Counted from the first letter of the stretch, positions 18,967 to 27,868 are shown. The stretch is 61,678 nt of DNA from Rhodocyclaceae bacterium (GCA_006218025.1 VBWA01000034.1:1-61678); one strand, 5' to 3'. Made by a program: numbers and translations. Notes: generated by a model not told the origin, from the letters alone.

Positions 18967-19781
18967 ACGTCAATCTGGGCACCGGCACCGCCAGCGACGG
19001 CTTTGGCGGCACCGACACCCTGACGAACATCGATGGCGTGGTCGGCAGCGCCTACGACGACATCCTCACCGGCGGCAGCACGAGTTCGCAGCTCCTCGCC
19101 ATCAACCTGTTCGAAGCCTTCGAAGGCGGCCTGGGCAACGACACCATCGACGGCGGCGCGGGCGGCGACCGGGCCAGCTACCAAAGCGCGGGGGCCGCGG
19201 TCACCGTCACCCTGGGCGAAGGCGTGGCCGACGGTTCGGCCACCGGCGGGGCCGGCACCGACATCCTGCGCAACATCGAAGACATCCGCGGCTCGGGCTT
19301 TGGCGACACCCTCAACGGCAACTCGACCAACAACACCTTCGAAGGCCTGGCCGGGGACGACGCCATCAACGGCGGCGCCGGCTACGACCAGGCGCGCTAC
19401 AGCCGCTCCACCGCGGCCATCACGGCGACCTTCACCGGCGGCGGCGGCGGTACCGTTCTGGACGGCTTTGGCAACACCGACACCCTGACCGGCATCGAGG
19501 AAATCTACGCCTCGGACTTCGCCGACACGCTCACCGGCAGCAGCAGCAACGACAACTTCCGCGGCCAGGCCGGCAACGACATCATCGACGGCGGCGCCGG
19601 TTACGACCGCGCCCTCTACACCACCGGCCCGGTCGGCGCCGGCGTCACGGTGACCCTCACCGGCGCCCCCGGCTCCGGTACCGCCACCGACAACTACGGC
19701 CACACCGACACCCTGATCAGCATCGAAAGCATCCAGGGCTCGCACTTCAACGACCTGCTGACCGGCGCAACGACACCGTGA
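18963..19781 (+). pseudogene. DUF4347/RTX/FG-GAP giant protein, middle segment (frame 2 of 3)
   Basis: Continuation of the same gene after the first -1 shift; the genuine frame is open from about 18882 (GGNDTIDGGGTAPSS). It consists of long RTX-type units of about 75 residues, each with a nonapeptide core (GLGNDTIDGGAGGDRASY, AGNDIIDGGAGYDRALY) and the tail TDTLxxIExIxGSxFxDxLTG. At about 19766 the frame is lost again: ACCGGCGCAACGAC lacks one base relative to the expected GGC-GGC-AAC-GAC, and TGA at 19779 ends this segment. It has no credible start of its own. Confidence 0.7.
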
Positions 19782-22078
19782 CCTACAACTCGTCCTCAGG
19801 CGGCGTGACGGTCAATCTGGCTGGCAACTCGGCTCTGGACAGCTGGGGTGGCACCGACACCCTGGCGGGTATCGAGAACATCACCGGTTCGAACTTCAAC
19901 GACTCCCTGACGGGCGACACTGGAAACAACGTCATCTTCGCCCAGGGCGGCAACGATCTCCTCGTCGGCGGCCTCGGCAACGACATCCTGGACGGCGGCG
20001 CCGGCAACGATGATGCCACTTACACTGGAAACCGAGCCAGCTACGCGATCAACTCGCTGGGCGGCAGCACCTACACCGTGGCCGGGCCTGATGGCACCGA
20101 TACGGTCAGCAATATCGAACGACTGGTCTTCGCCGACGGGAACGAGCTTCTTCCAGTGATGGATGCGGTGGTCAGCTTGTTTGGCATTGCCGCCGGCACG
20201 GGTGGCTTCGTCATCAATGGTCAGCATGCGGGTGACAGCAGTGGCCGCAACGTCGCGGCGCTCGGCGACTTCAATGGCGACGGACTGGGCGATGTCGTGG
20301 TGGGCGCGCCCTGGGCCGACCCGGCCGGAGGCGGTGCCGCCGGTCGCAGCTACGTCGTGCTGGGCCGTAGCGACGGCAGCGCCGTCGAACTCTCCGCCGT
20401 CGCCACTGGCAGCGGCGGCTTCGTCCTCAATGGCGAGTACGCGCGCGACTTCAGCGGCCTCAGCGTCTCCGGCGCCGGCGACGTCAATGGCGACGGCCTG
20501 AAGGACCTGATCGTTGCTGCCCCCGGCGCCGACCCGGTGTCCGGCAGCAGTGCCGGGCGCAGCTACGTCATCTTTGGCCGTACCGGCATGGCACCGATCG
20601 ATCTTTCTGCCGTGGCCTCAGGCAGCGGCGGCTTCGTCATCAATGGGCAAAATGCCGGCGACCTCAGCGGCCTCAGCGCCGCCGGCGCCGGCGACGTCAA
20701 TAACGACGGCCTGGCCGACCTCATCGTCGGCGCCCCCGGCGCCGACCCAGCGTCCGGCAGCAGCGCCGGGCGCAGCTACGTCGTCTTCGGTCGCACCGCG
20801 ACGGGCGCCGTCGACCTCTCGGCGCTCGGCGGAGGCGGCTTCATCATCGACGGCCAAAGCGCCGGGGAACACAGCGGCTGGAGCGTCGCCGGCGCCGGCG
20901 ACGTCAATGGCGACGGCCTGAGCGATCTGATCGTCGGCGGCTTCCTCGGAACCACGGCCGCCGGAAGCCATGCCGGGCGCAGCTACGTCGTCTTCGGCCG
21001 CAGCGGCAGCAGCACGGTCGATCTCGCCGCAGTCGCCACGGGCATCGGCGGCTTCGTCATCAACGGCCGAAGCGCCGGCGAAGGCAGCGGTCGCAGCGTT
21101 GCCGCCGCCGGCGACGTCAATGGCGACGGCTTGAATGACATCATCGTCGGCGCCCCCTGGAGCGATCCCGCCGCCGGCACCGATGCCGGACGCAGCTACG
21201 TCATCTTCGGCCGCAGCGATACCGCCGCCGTCGATCTTTCGGCCGTGGCCACCGGCAGCGGCGGCTTCGTCATCAATGGCCGATGCGCGGGCGAGCAAAG
21301 CGGCTGGAGCGTGGCTGGTGCCGGCGACATCAACGGCGACGGACTGGCCGACCTGATCATCGGCGCCCCCTGGAGCGATCCCGCCGCGGGCGCCCAGGCA
21401 GGCCGCAGCTACCTTGTCTTCGGCCGCACCGATACCACCGCCATTGACCTGTCGGCCGTGGCCACCGGCAGCGGCGGCTTCGCCATTACCGGACAAAGCT
21501 CCGGCGACCAGAGCGGGATCAGCGTCGCCGGCGGCGGCGACATCAACGGGGACGGTCTGGCCGACCTGATCGTCGGAGCGCACTGGGCCGACCCGGCGGC
21601 CGGCGAATTTGCCGGGCGCAGCTACGTGATTTTCGGCAGCGCCACGGGGGTGTTTGCCACCACCCCCATCACCCATATGGGCACCAGCGGCAACGACGTG
21701 CTTACCGGCAGTGCGGGCAGCGACCTCATGATGGGCGGCCCCGGCGCGGATCAGTTCGTTTTCAATCAGGCGCTGAATCCCGCGATCAATCTCGACCGGA
21801 TCCGCGATTTCGTCGCCGCCATCGACCAGTTCGAGCTAGCCAGCACCGTGTTCTCGGGACTGCCGGCAGGCGCGCTGGCGAGCGATGCCTTCGTTTCAGG
21901 CGCTGGAAGGACGACGGCCGCCGATGCCACTGACCGCATCATCTACAACCTGACCAGCGGGATGCTCTACTTCGATGCCGACGGCAACGGCGGCGGCAGT
22001 ACCCCGGTTGCCTTCGCGCAGATCACTTCGGCAATCAAGCCCGCACTGAGCGCCAGCGACTTCGTGGTGTTCAGCTAG
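19778..22078 (+). pseudogene. DUF4347/RTX/FG-GAP giant protein, C-terminal segment (frame 3 of 3)
   Basis: Third segment (766 residues in this frame). After RTX repeats (GGNDLLVGGLGNDILDGG) come exactly seven FG-GAP/integrin-like repeats of about 63 residues, each with GGFVINGQ, GAGDVNGDGLADLIVGAP and AGRSYVVFGR, i.e. one seven-bladed propeller with calcium-binding DxNxDG loops. A final RTX pair (GNDVLTGSAGSDLMMGG) precedes a C-terminal module ending SDFVVFS, with LDRIRDFVAAIDQFEL and IIYNLTSGMLYFDADGNGGG, the usual type I secretion tail. This tail is almost the same as that of the protein at the right edge of the window. If expressed from an internal start it would lack DUF4347. Confidence 0.75.
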
Positions 22079-22109
22079 CCCAGGTTGGCTTTCGGAACCA
22101 GTCAGCAAA

Positions 22110-22133
22110 TCGCCGTCGTGCCAGCGCCGACTC
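22110..22133 (-). repeat. 24-nt recurring word (copy after RTX gene)
   Basis: On the minus strand it reads GAGTCGGCGCTGGC followed by a diverged half that still ends GGCG. Related copies occur at 17159-17182, 27869-27892 and 43322-43345. Confidence 0.45.
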
Positions 22134-22148
22134 CTGCGCGGCACGACG
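22114..22148 (+). terminator. Hairpin after the RTX gene
   Basis: A perfect 9-bp stem (CGTCGTGCC at 22114-22122 and GGCACGACG at 22140-22148) begins 35 nt after the stop of the RTX gene. No T tract follows. Confidence 0.4.
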
Positions 22149-22249
22149 CTCAAGCCGTTGGCCGGATTGCCGAGTGCAGGCACGAATGCAAACTGATCGC
22201 CGACTACGAGCGCATGGTGGCGCGCATCCTGGACAAACTCGATCACGGC
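22131..22249 (+). pseudogene. Decayed 3' fragment of the ferredoxin oxidoreductase gene
   Basis: About 119 nt match the 3' part of the fused ferredoxin oxidoreductase gene at 17429-17548. The clearest stretch is ACTGATCGCCGACTACGAGC with flanking CTGCGCGGCAC and CTCGATCACGGC; part still translates as LIADYERMVARILDKLDHG beside LIADYERTVAHILERLDHG of the intact gene. One missing base breaks the frame, so it is a remnant. It lies directly after the RTX gene, while the intact copy lies directly before it. Confidence 0.75.
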
Positions 22250-22330
22250 CTTCGACCAAACATCAGTCGTGACAGCACAAGCGGCCTGACAGCCTCGTTA
22301 TGGATATGGAATGATTGCACTTGAAATCAC

Positions 22331-22412
22331 CGTTCGGGCTGAGCCGTGAGCTTGTCGAACGGTCGAAGCTCCACGCGCCCTTCGACAGGCTCAGGGCGAA
22401 CGTTCACGTAAA
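22331..22412. repeat. REP-like palindrome of the TTCGACAGGCTCAG type
   Basis: Left arm from CGTTCGGGCTGAG to CTTGTCGAACGGTCGAAG (22331-22368), right arm CTTCGACAGGCTCAGGGCGA plus ACG (22379-22401). The arms are imperfect inverted copies. This palindrome family is widespread between proteobacterial genes. The rest of 22079-22536 holds only the pieces listed here. Confidence 0.75.
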
Positions 22413-22502
22413 TTAGTGCCGAATCAATAACGACGCTCCAGCGGACGGTCGGCAACGGACAAATCGCGTTAAAGCCCCGGCAAACCAACCTCCCCATAAC
22501 AC

Positions 22503-22531
22503 TTGACGGTAATAACGCAATAGGACATTAT
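22503..22531 (+). promoter_or_regulatory. Putative sigma-70 promoter of the toxin-antitoxin pair
   Basis: TTGACG (22503-22508), a 17-nt spacer and CATTAT (22526-22531). The expected transcription start falls on or beside ATG 22537, so the mRNA would be almost leaderless. Confidence 0.5.
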
Positions 22532-22536
22532 TGGCC

Positions 22537-22818
22537 ATGATCCGATCTTTCAAGGACAAGGACACCGAGGCGATCTTCAACGGCAAGTTTGTCCGGCGTA
22601 TTCCGAAGCAGGTCGCGCCCCTGGCAGCACGCAAGCTTAACCAGGTGCATGCCGCCGGATGTCTCGAAGATTTGCGCATCCCGCCCGGCAATCGTCTGGA
22701 AGCCTTGAAGGGAAATCGGAAAGGACAGCACAGCATCCGCATCAACGACCAGTGGCGCATCTGCTTTCGCTGGACGCAAGCAGGGCCGGATGCTGTCGAG
22801 ATCGTGGATTATCACTAG
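22537..22818 (+). CDS. higB: HigB/RelE-family toxin
   Basis: A 93-residue RelE-superfamily toxin of the HigB branch, expected to cut mRNA on the ribosome. It shows MIRSFKDKDTEAIFNGK at the start and the HigB blocks LRIPPGNRLEALKGNRKGQH, SIRINDQWRICFRW and VEIVDYH. ATG 22537 is used; the in-frame TTG six nt earlier overlaps the -10 box. The antitoxin gene follows after 11 nt, toxin-first order being typical of higBA. Repression of the promoter by the toxin-antitoxin complex is known for the family. Confidence 0.93.
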   Translation: MIRSFKDKDTEAIFNGKFVRRIPKQVAPLAARKLNQVHAAGCLEDLRIPPGNRLEALKGNRKGQHSIRINDQWRICFRWTQAGPDAVEIVDYH

Positions 22819-22829
22819 CGAGGCCGAAC

Positions 22830-23126
22830 ATGGGACGACGTGACTTTTCCCCCATCCACCCCGGTGAAGTTTTGCTGCATGACTTCATGGAACCAATGGG
22901 GATTTCGCAATACCGGGTAGCCAAGGAAATCAGCGTGCCGCCGCGCCGCATCAATCAGATCGTGCATGGCGAGCGGGCCATTAGCGCCGACACGGCCCTG
23001 CGGCTATCGCGTTACTTCGGCCTGTCCGATCAATACTGGCTCAACCTGCAGTCACTCTATGACTTGCAGGTGGCGAAAGAGCAATTGCAGGAGACGCTGG
23101 ACTCCATTGAACCGCTTGCCGCTTGA
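22830..23126 (+). CDS. higA: HigA-family antitoxin (XRE helix-turn-helix)
   Basis: A 98-residue HigA/VapI antitoxin. The N-terminal HPGEVLLHDFMEPMGISQYR is the family hallmark; the helix-turn-helix spans about residues 27-60 (VAKEISVPPRRINQIVHGER) and is followed by YFGLSDQYWLNLQ. It should neutralise HigB and repress the shared promoter. ATG 22830 gives the normal family length; earlier in-frame codons overlap higB and are not conserved. Confidence 0.93.
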   Translation: MGRRDFSPIHPGEVLLHDFMEPMGISQYRVAKEISVPPRRINQIVHGERAISADTALRLSRYFGLSDQYWLNLQSLYDLQVAKEQLQETLDSIEPLAA

Positions 23127-23159
23127 ATCCGGCTGTCTCTTTCCGATACCAGCCAAACC

Positions 23160-24329
23160 TTGATCCTGTCGCCGCTTTGGGCCAGCGCCTTCCGGCCTTT
23201 CTATCTCCTCGGTGCGCTCTATGCACCCCTGCTGGTCGCGGCTTGGCTCGGTGCATTTCTCGGGCTATGGACCCTGCCTTCGGGCCAGTTGCTGAAGCTG
23301 CAGCACGGCCACGAGTTCATCTTCGGCTTCTCGGCGGCAATCATCACCGGCATTGTATTGACCGCGTTGCCGAGTTGGGCGGGCACTGAGGAAATCCTCG
23401 GTCGCCGGCTGGTCCTGCTGGTCGCGCTGTGGCTCGGCGGGCGCATCGCGTTCTGGGCCTCGCCCTGGCTGCCGGCGCTGCTGCCGGGCCTTATTGACTG
23501 CCTGCTGTTCCCCGCGGTCTTCATCATGCTCGCACCACAGTTGCTGCGCGCCGCCAACCGGCTCTACCTGTTGCTGCTGCCCATCCTGGTAGCGCTGTTC
23601 GCCGCCAATCTGATCTATCACCAAGGCGTACTCACGGCCAATGACGCACAGGCCTGGACAGCGCTGCGTCTCGCCGTCTATGCCATCATCGTGCTGTACG
23701 TGCTCAAGGGCGGCGTGCTGGCGCCGATTTTCACCGGCAACGCCCTGCGCGAAAAAGGCCGCGGCGAGCTCGCGCCGTTCAACATGACGCTGGAGATTGC
23801 CGCCGTCGGTGCGCTGCTCCTGCTCGCCGTGCTCGACCTGGCCGCCGCGCCGGCAGCATGGACCGGCGGCGCGGCCCTGGCCTGCGCGCTGCTGCACGGC
23901 TGGCGCACCGCGCGCTGGCAAGGCTGGCGCGTCGCCGACGTACCGCTGGTGCTGGTCATGCATCTGGGCTTCGCCTGGCTGGTGCTGGCCTTCGCCCTCA
24001 AGGCCGCCGCCGATCTGACCGGCATCGTTCCCGAAGCCGCATGGCTGCACGCCTTCACCGTCGGCAGCCTCGGCCTGATGATGCTGGGCCTGATGACCCG
24101 CGTCAGCCTGCGCCACACCGGGCGCCCGCTGGTGGTGCCGCGAACCATGCTTGTCGCCTGGGTGCTGATGTTCGTCGCCTCCCTGTTGCGGCTCGCGGCC
24201 ACCGTCCATGGCCTGGGCAACGGCGTGGTCGCGCTCGCCGCCGTGCTGTGGGCGGCCGCGTTCGCGCTCTATTTCATCGTGTTCTGCAAAGCACTGCTGG
24301 CACCGAGCGCGCCGCGTTCCTCACCATGA
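23160..24329 (+). CDS. nnrS: NnrS family membrane protein
   Basis: A 389-residue polytopic inner-membrane protein of the NnrS family, haem- and copper-containing proteins linked to nitric oxide stress and denitrification. It carries FRPFYLLGALYAPLL near the start, the conserved histidine block QHGHEFIFGF (H43, H45), SWAGTEEILGR, and about twelve hydrophobic segments. No ATG is available near the N-terminus; TTG 23160 is the likely start, and the antitoxin's TGA lies 36 nt upstream in the same frame. The stop overlaps the ligase start as ATGA. Pairing with a CoA ligase and a ClpX-like gene is unusual for nnrS. Confidence 0.88.
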   Translation: MILSPLWASAFRPFYLLGALYAPLLVAAWLGAFLGLWTLPSGQLLKLQHGHEFIFGFSAAIITGIVLTALPSWAGTEEILGRRLVLLVALWLGGRIAFWASPWLPALLPGLIDCLLFPAVFIMLAPQLLRAANRLYLLLLPILVALFAANLIYHQGVLTANDAQAWTALRLAVYAIIVLYVLKGGVLAPIFTGNALREKGRGELAPFNMTLEIAAVGALLLLAVLDLAAAPAAWTGGAALACALLHGWRTARWQGWRVADVPLVLVMHLGFAWLVLAFALKAAADLTGIVPEAAWLHAFTVGSLGLMMLGLMTRVSLRHTGRPLVVPRTMLVAWVLMFVASLLRLAATVHGLGNGVVALAAVLWAAAFALYFIVFCKALLAPSAPRSSP

Positions 24330-25876
24330 GCGTAAACGTCGCCCATCTCCTCGCCCGCGCCGCGCAGGCTTATCCGCAGCGGCCCGCGCTGGCCCAAGGC
24401 GCGCGCCTGCTGGCTAGCTATGCCGAACTGGCCGCGCGCGTCGGGCGCCTTGCCGCCGGGCTGGCCGCGCGGCTGCAGCCCAACGATCGCGTCGGCCTGG
24501 TGATGAAGAACTGCCCCGCTTACGTCGAGCTGATGTTCGCCTGCTGGCATGCGGGCGTGGTCGTCGTGCCGATCAACGCCAAGCTGCACCCGAAGGAGTT
24601 GGAGTTCATCCTTGCCGACAGCGGCGCGCGCCTGTGCTTCGCCACCGCCGACTTGTACGCTGCCGTCGCCCCGCTCGCCGTCGCCGGTCTGGAACAAGTG
24701 ATCGACGTCGATGGTCCGGCCTACGCCGGACTCTTCGCGCCTGCACCGATGCCGATCGCGCCGCGTACGGCAAACGATGCGGCCTGGCTGTTCTATACCA
24801 GCGGCACCACCGGCCGGCCCAAGGGCGTGACCCTGAGCATGCGCAATCTGATGGCGGCGCTGCTCAATTATTTCTCCGACGTCGACAGCATCGCGCCCGG
24901 CGACGCGATCATCCACGCCGCGCCGATGTCGCACGGCTCGGGCTTCTACATGCTGCCCCATGTCGCGCACGGCGGCCTCAATGTGGTGCCCGAGTCGGGC
25001 GGCTTCGATCCGGCGGAAATATTTGCACTGCTCAAGACACATCGCGGCGTCACCATGTTCGCGGCGCCGACCATGGTCAAGCGCCTGGTCGAGCATCCCG
25101 GCGAGGCCGACACCTCCGCACTCAAGACGATCATCTACGGCGGCGGCCCGATGTACGTGGCCGACTGCAAGGCCGCGCTGCGGCGTTTCGGCTTCAAACT
25201 GGTGCAGATCTACGGCCAAGGCGAATCGCCGATGACCATCACCTGTCTGGACAAGGCCATGCATGCCGACACCGCACATCCGCGCTACGAGCAGCGCCTG
25301 GCCTCGGTCGGCCATGCCTTCACCGGAGTCGAAGTCCGCGTGGCCGATGCCGACGACCGGCCCCTGCCCGCGGGCGAGATCGGCGAAATCCTGGTGCGCG
25401 GCGACACGGTCATGGCCGGCTACTGGAACAATCCCGGCGCCAGCGCCGAGACCCTGCGCAATGGCTGGCTGCATACGGGCGATGTCGGCAGCCTCGATGA
25501 AGACGGCTTCCTCACGCTGAAGGACCGCAGCAAGGATGTGATCATCTCCGGCGGCTCCAACATCTATCCGCGCGAAGTCGAGGAAGTGCTGCTGCGGCAT
25601 CCGGCGGTAAGCGAGGTCTCGGTGGTCGGCCAGGCCGATCCCGAATGGGGCGAGATCGTGATCGCCTTCATCGTCCCACGCGGACACGCGCCCGACAGCG
25701 CGGAACTGGACACCCTGTGTCTCGACAACATCGCCCGCTTCAAGCGGCCCAAGCGCTATGTGATGGTCGATTCCCTGCCGAAGAACAATACCGGCAAGGT
25801 GCTGAAGACGCGGCTGCGCGAGCTGCTGGTCGGGCCGGCCACCTTTCCTGCCCATGAACCCAGGTACCCATCATGA
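24326..25876 (+). CDS. AMP-dependent acyl-CoA synthetase/ligase
   Basis: A 516-residue ANL-superfamily ligase that activates a carboxylic acid via acyl-AMP to a CoA thioester. Motifs: A3 YTSGTTGRPKGVTLS near residue 155, A5 YGQGESPMT near 298, the hinge region DRSKDVIISGGSNIYPREVE near 400, and the catalytic lysine in PKNNTGKVLK near 495. Length and the APMSHGSGFY block resemble medium-chain or aryl acyl-CoA ligases. ATG 24326 overlaps the nnrS stop and gives the normal N-terminus. Its own stop overlaps the ClpX-like start. The substrate cannot be named from sequence. Confidence 0.92.
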   Translation: MSVNVAHLLARAAQAYPQRPALAQGARLLASYAELAARVGRLAAGLAARLQPNDRVGLVMKNCPAYVELMFACWHAGVVVVPINAKLHPKELEFILADSGARLCFATADLYAAVAPLAVAGLEQVIDVDGPAYAGLFAPAPMPIAPRTANDAAWLFYTSGTTGRPKGVTLSMRNLMAALLNYFSDVDSIAPGDAIIHAAPMSHGSGFYMLPHVAHGGLNVVPESGGFDPAEIFALLKTHRGVTMFAAPTMVKRLVEHPGEADTSALKTIIYGGGPMYVADCKAALRRFGFKLVQIYGQGESPMTITCLDKAMHADTAHPRYEQRLASVGHAFTGVEVRVADADDRPLPAGEIGEILVRGDTVMAGYWNNPGASAETLRNGWLHTGDVGSLDEDGFLTLKDRSKDVIISGGSNIYPREVEEVLLRHPAVSEVSVVGQADPEWGEIVIAFIVPRGHAPDSAELDTLCLDNIARFKRPKRYVMVDSLPKNNTGKVLKTRLRELLVGPATFPAHEPRYPS

Positions 25877-26877
25877 CCCCCAGCCAGATCGTCAAATTTC
25901 TTGACCAGCACGTCATCGGCCAGGATGACGCCAAGCGCCAGCTGGCCGTCGCCGTCTATACCCACTACAGAAAGATTGAACTCGCGACGCCCGGCAAGGT
26001 GGAAATCGTCAAGAGCAATGTTCTCCTGATCGGTCCCACCGGCACCGGCAAGACGCTGCTGTGCGAGACGCTTTCCCGGGTGCTCCAGGTGCCCTTCGTC
26101 ACGGCCAACGCCACCTCGCTGGCGCAGAGCGAATATGTCAATGAAGAAATCGAGGCGATCCTGCAGCGGCTGATCGACAAGGCCGAGGGCGACATCGGGC
26201 AGGCCCAGCGCGGCATCGTTTTCATCGACGAGATCGACAAGCTCAAGGCCATCAGCAGCCAGCATGGCCAGACCCGCGGGACGTCCGGCGAGGGCGTCCA
26301 GCACGCGCTGTTGAAGATCATGGAGGGCGCGCCGGTCAAGATCAAGGACGCTCACTACATCGACACCACGCAGATCCTCTTCATCTGCGGCGGAGCCTTC
26401 GTCGGGATCGACGACATCCTCGCCAAGACCCATTCCTTCGGCTTCATCTCGACATCCGATGACGACAACCCGAAGGTGCTCGAGCGCCTCAACACGCGCG
26501 TCAAGCCGACTGACCTGTTCGAGTATGGGCTGATCCAGGAATTCGCCGGTCGCCTGCCGATCGTCGCCCACGTCAAGCCGCTGTCGCGCGAGATGATGGT
26601 CAGGATCATGACCGAACCACAAAACTCGATCTACAAACAATACCGCCAGATGCTGCAAAACAACGATGTGGAGCTGACGATCGAGCCGCTGGTGTTCGAG
26701 CAGATCGCCGACCTCGCGATGGAGTATCGCGTCGGCGCGCGCAGCCTGCGCGGGATTTTCGAGGAAATGCTGACGCCGGTCATGTACCTGGTGCCGGATC
26801 ATCCCGAGGTGCGTCAGGTCAGAATCGCCTCGCTGTTCGAAGACCCGCGATTCATCGGAACCCGCCCGGCTGCCTAG
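25873..26877 (+). CDS. ClpX-like AAA+ unfoldase lacking the zinc-binding domain
   Basis: A 334-residue ClpX homologue that begins directly at the AAA+ module (MTPSQIVKFLDQHVIGQDDA), without the N-terminal C4 zinc domain through which ClpX binds adaptors. Walker A is GPTGTGKT (54-61), Walker B IVFIDEID (115-122), sensor 2 GARSLRG (288-294). The pore loop GYVG reads EYVN (87-90). The RKH-loop region is shortened to VKIKDAHYIDT. The ClpP-docking IGF loop reads SFGFIS (FGF 189-191), so a hydrophobic-Gly-Phe tripeptide is kept in a shorter loop. It is a paralogue, not the housekeeping clpX: no clpP or lon neighbour, and it overlaps the ligase gene by 4 nt. It may unfold a specific partner with or without ClpP. 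Confidence 0.88.
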   Translation: MTPSQIVKFLDQHVIGQDDAKRQLAVAVYTHYRKIELATPGKVEIVKSNVLLIGPTGTGKTLLCETLSRVLQVPFVTANATSLAQSEYVNEEIEAILQRLIDKAEGDIGQAQRGIVFIDEIDKLKAISSQHGQTRGTSGEGVQHALLKIMEGAPVKIKDAHYIDTTQILFICGGAFVGIDDILAKTHSFGFISTSDDDNPKVLERLNTRVKPTDLFEYGLIQEFAGRLPIVAHVKPLSREMMVRIMTEPQNSIYKQYRQMLQNNDVELTIEPLVFEQIADLAMEYRVGARSLRGIFEEMLTPVMYLVPDHPEVRQVRIASLFEDPRFIGTRPAA

Positions 26878-26956
26878 CGCCCGCGTCTGGCGCAACCGAC
26901 GTCTTGGCAGCGCACTTCCCGGCCTATAATTTCCCAAAAAACAGGAGTCGATGATC

Positions 26957-27769
26957 ATGCCGCTGAAGAACTTGATGGTGCATCTGGATCAGGGTGAGCG
27001 AACCGCAGCAAGGCTGGAACTGGCGGTAACGCTGGCGCGCCAGCATCAGGCCCGGCTGACAGGCGTCTTCGGGCAGTTGGCCCAAGCGCAGCGAGTGGGC
27101 GTGGTCGCCTCGTGGCCCAGCCAGGACTACGTCGAGGCGCGCGATGCCAGCAAGGCCGCCTTCAAGAAAGCCACCGCCGGCCTGCCCCAGGCGGAATGGC
27201 GCGACATCAATCGCGGCAGCGAGACCGAAGTGCTGCGCCACGTCACCGACCTTGCCCGTCATGCCGACCTGGTCGTACTCGGCCAGCATGACGACAGGAT
27301 CAGGGGCCATGTGCCGGAGGATCTGGTCAGCGAGGTGATCCTCAATTGCGGCCGTCCGGTGCTGATCCTTCCCTACATCGGAACGTATGCCGAAGTCGGC
27401 AAGCACCCGCTGATCGCGTGGAATGACTCCCGCGAGGCGGCCCATGCGCTCAATGACGCCCTGCCGCTGATCGAGGGCTGCAAGGAAGCGATTGTCGTGT
27501 CGTTCGCCGTCCGCCATGACGATGGCCTGGCATCCTGCGCCGAGGTAGCGCGTCATCTGGACGCCCACGGCATTAAAGCGCGTACCGAAGTGCTGGTGGT
27601 GGAAGACATCGGCATCATGGACATGCTGCTGAACCGGGTCACCGACCGCGACGCCGACCTGCTGGTCATGGGCGCCCACGGCCATATCGGCTTCCCCTTC
27701 ATCAACCGCGGCGCCGGCACACGCTACATCCTGCGGCACATGACGGTGCCGGTGCTGATGTCGAGCTGA
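26957..27769 (+). CDS. Universal stress protein, tandem UspA domains
   Basis: A 270-residue protein with two UspA folds; the second ends with the nucleotide-binding glycine pattern VMGAHGHIGFPFINRGAGTR and RHMTVPVLMSS. The first half has VVLGQHDDR and RPVLILPYIG and appears degenerate in the glycine loop. UspA proteins are soluble and linked to stress survival; their biochemical role is usually ATP binding. AGGAG at 26943-26947 is 9 nt from ATG 26957 but only 3 nt from the in-frame ATG 26951, so I favour 26957. Confidence 0.88.
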   Translation: MPLKNLMVHLDQGERTAARLELAVTLARQHQARLTGVFGQLAQAQRVGVVASWPSQDYVEARDASKAAFKKATAGLPQAEWRDINRGSETEVLRHVTDLARHADLVVLGQHDDRIRGHVPEDLVSEVILNCGRPVLILPYIGTYAEVGKHPLIAWNDSREAAHALNDALPLIEGCKEAIVVSFAVRHDDGLASCAEVARHLDAHGIKARTEVLVVEDIGIMDMLLNRVTDRDADLLVMGAHGHIGFPFINRGAGTRYILRHMTVPVLMSS

Positions 27770-27826
27770 TAACGGGTCGGGAGGGGTTACCCTCGTCGCC
27801 AGTCCGCGCGCGGCACGGCGCGGAAA

Positions 27827-27840
27827 TCCCGGTTCCGGGA
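27827..27840. terminator. Short symmetric hairpin between convergent genes
   Basis: TCCCGG-TT-CCGGGA lies between the convergent stress-protein and protease genes. It is short and lacks a T tract; any terminator role is weakly supported. Confidence 0.25.
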
Positions 27841-27868
27841 ACCTGACAGGCACCCGTCCTGACCGGAT

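Noticed and set aside
22085-22324. 79-residue open frame after the RTX gene
   Set aside because: Part of it is a degenerate fragment of the ferredoxin oxidoreductase C-terminus and the rest is unrelated, so it is not an intact gene.
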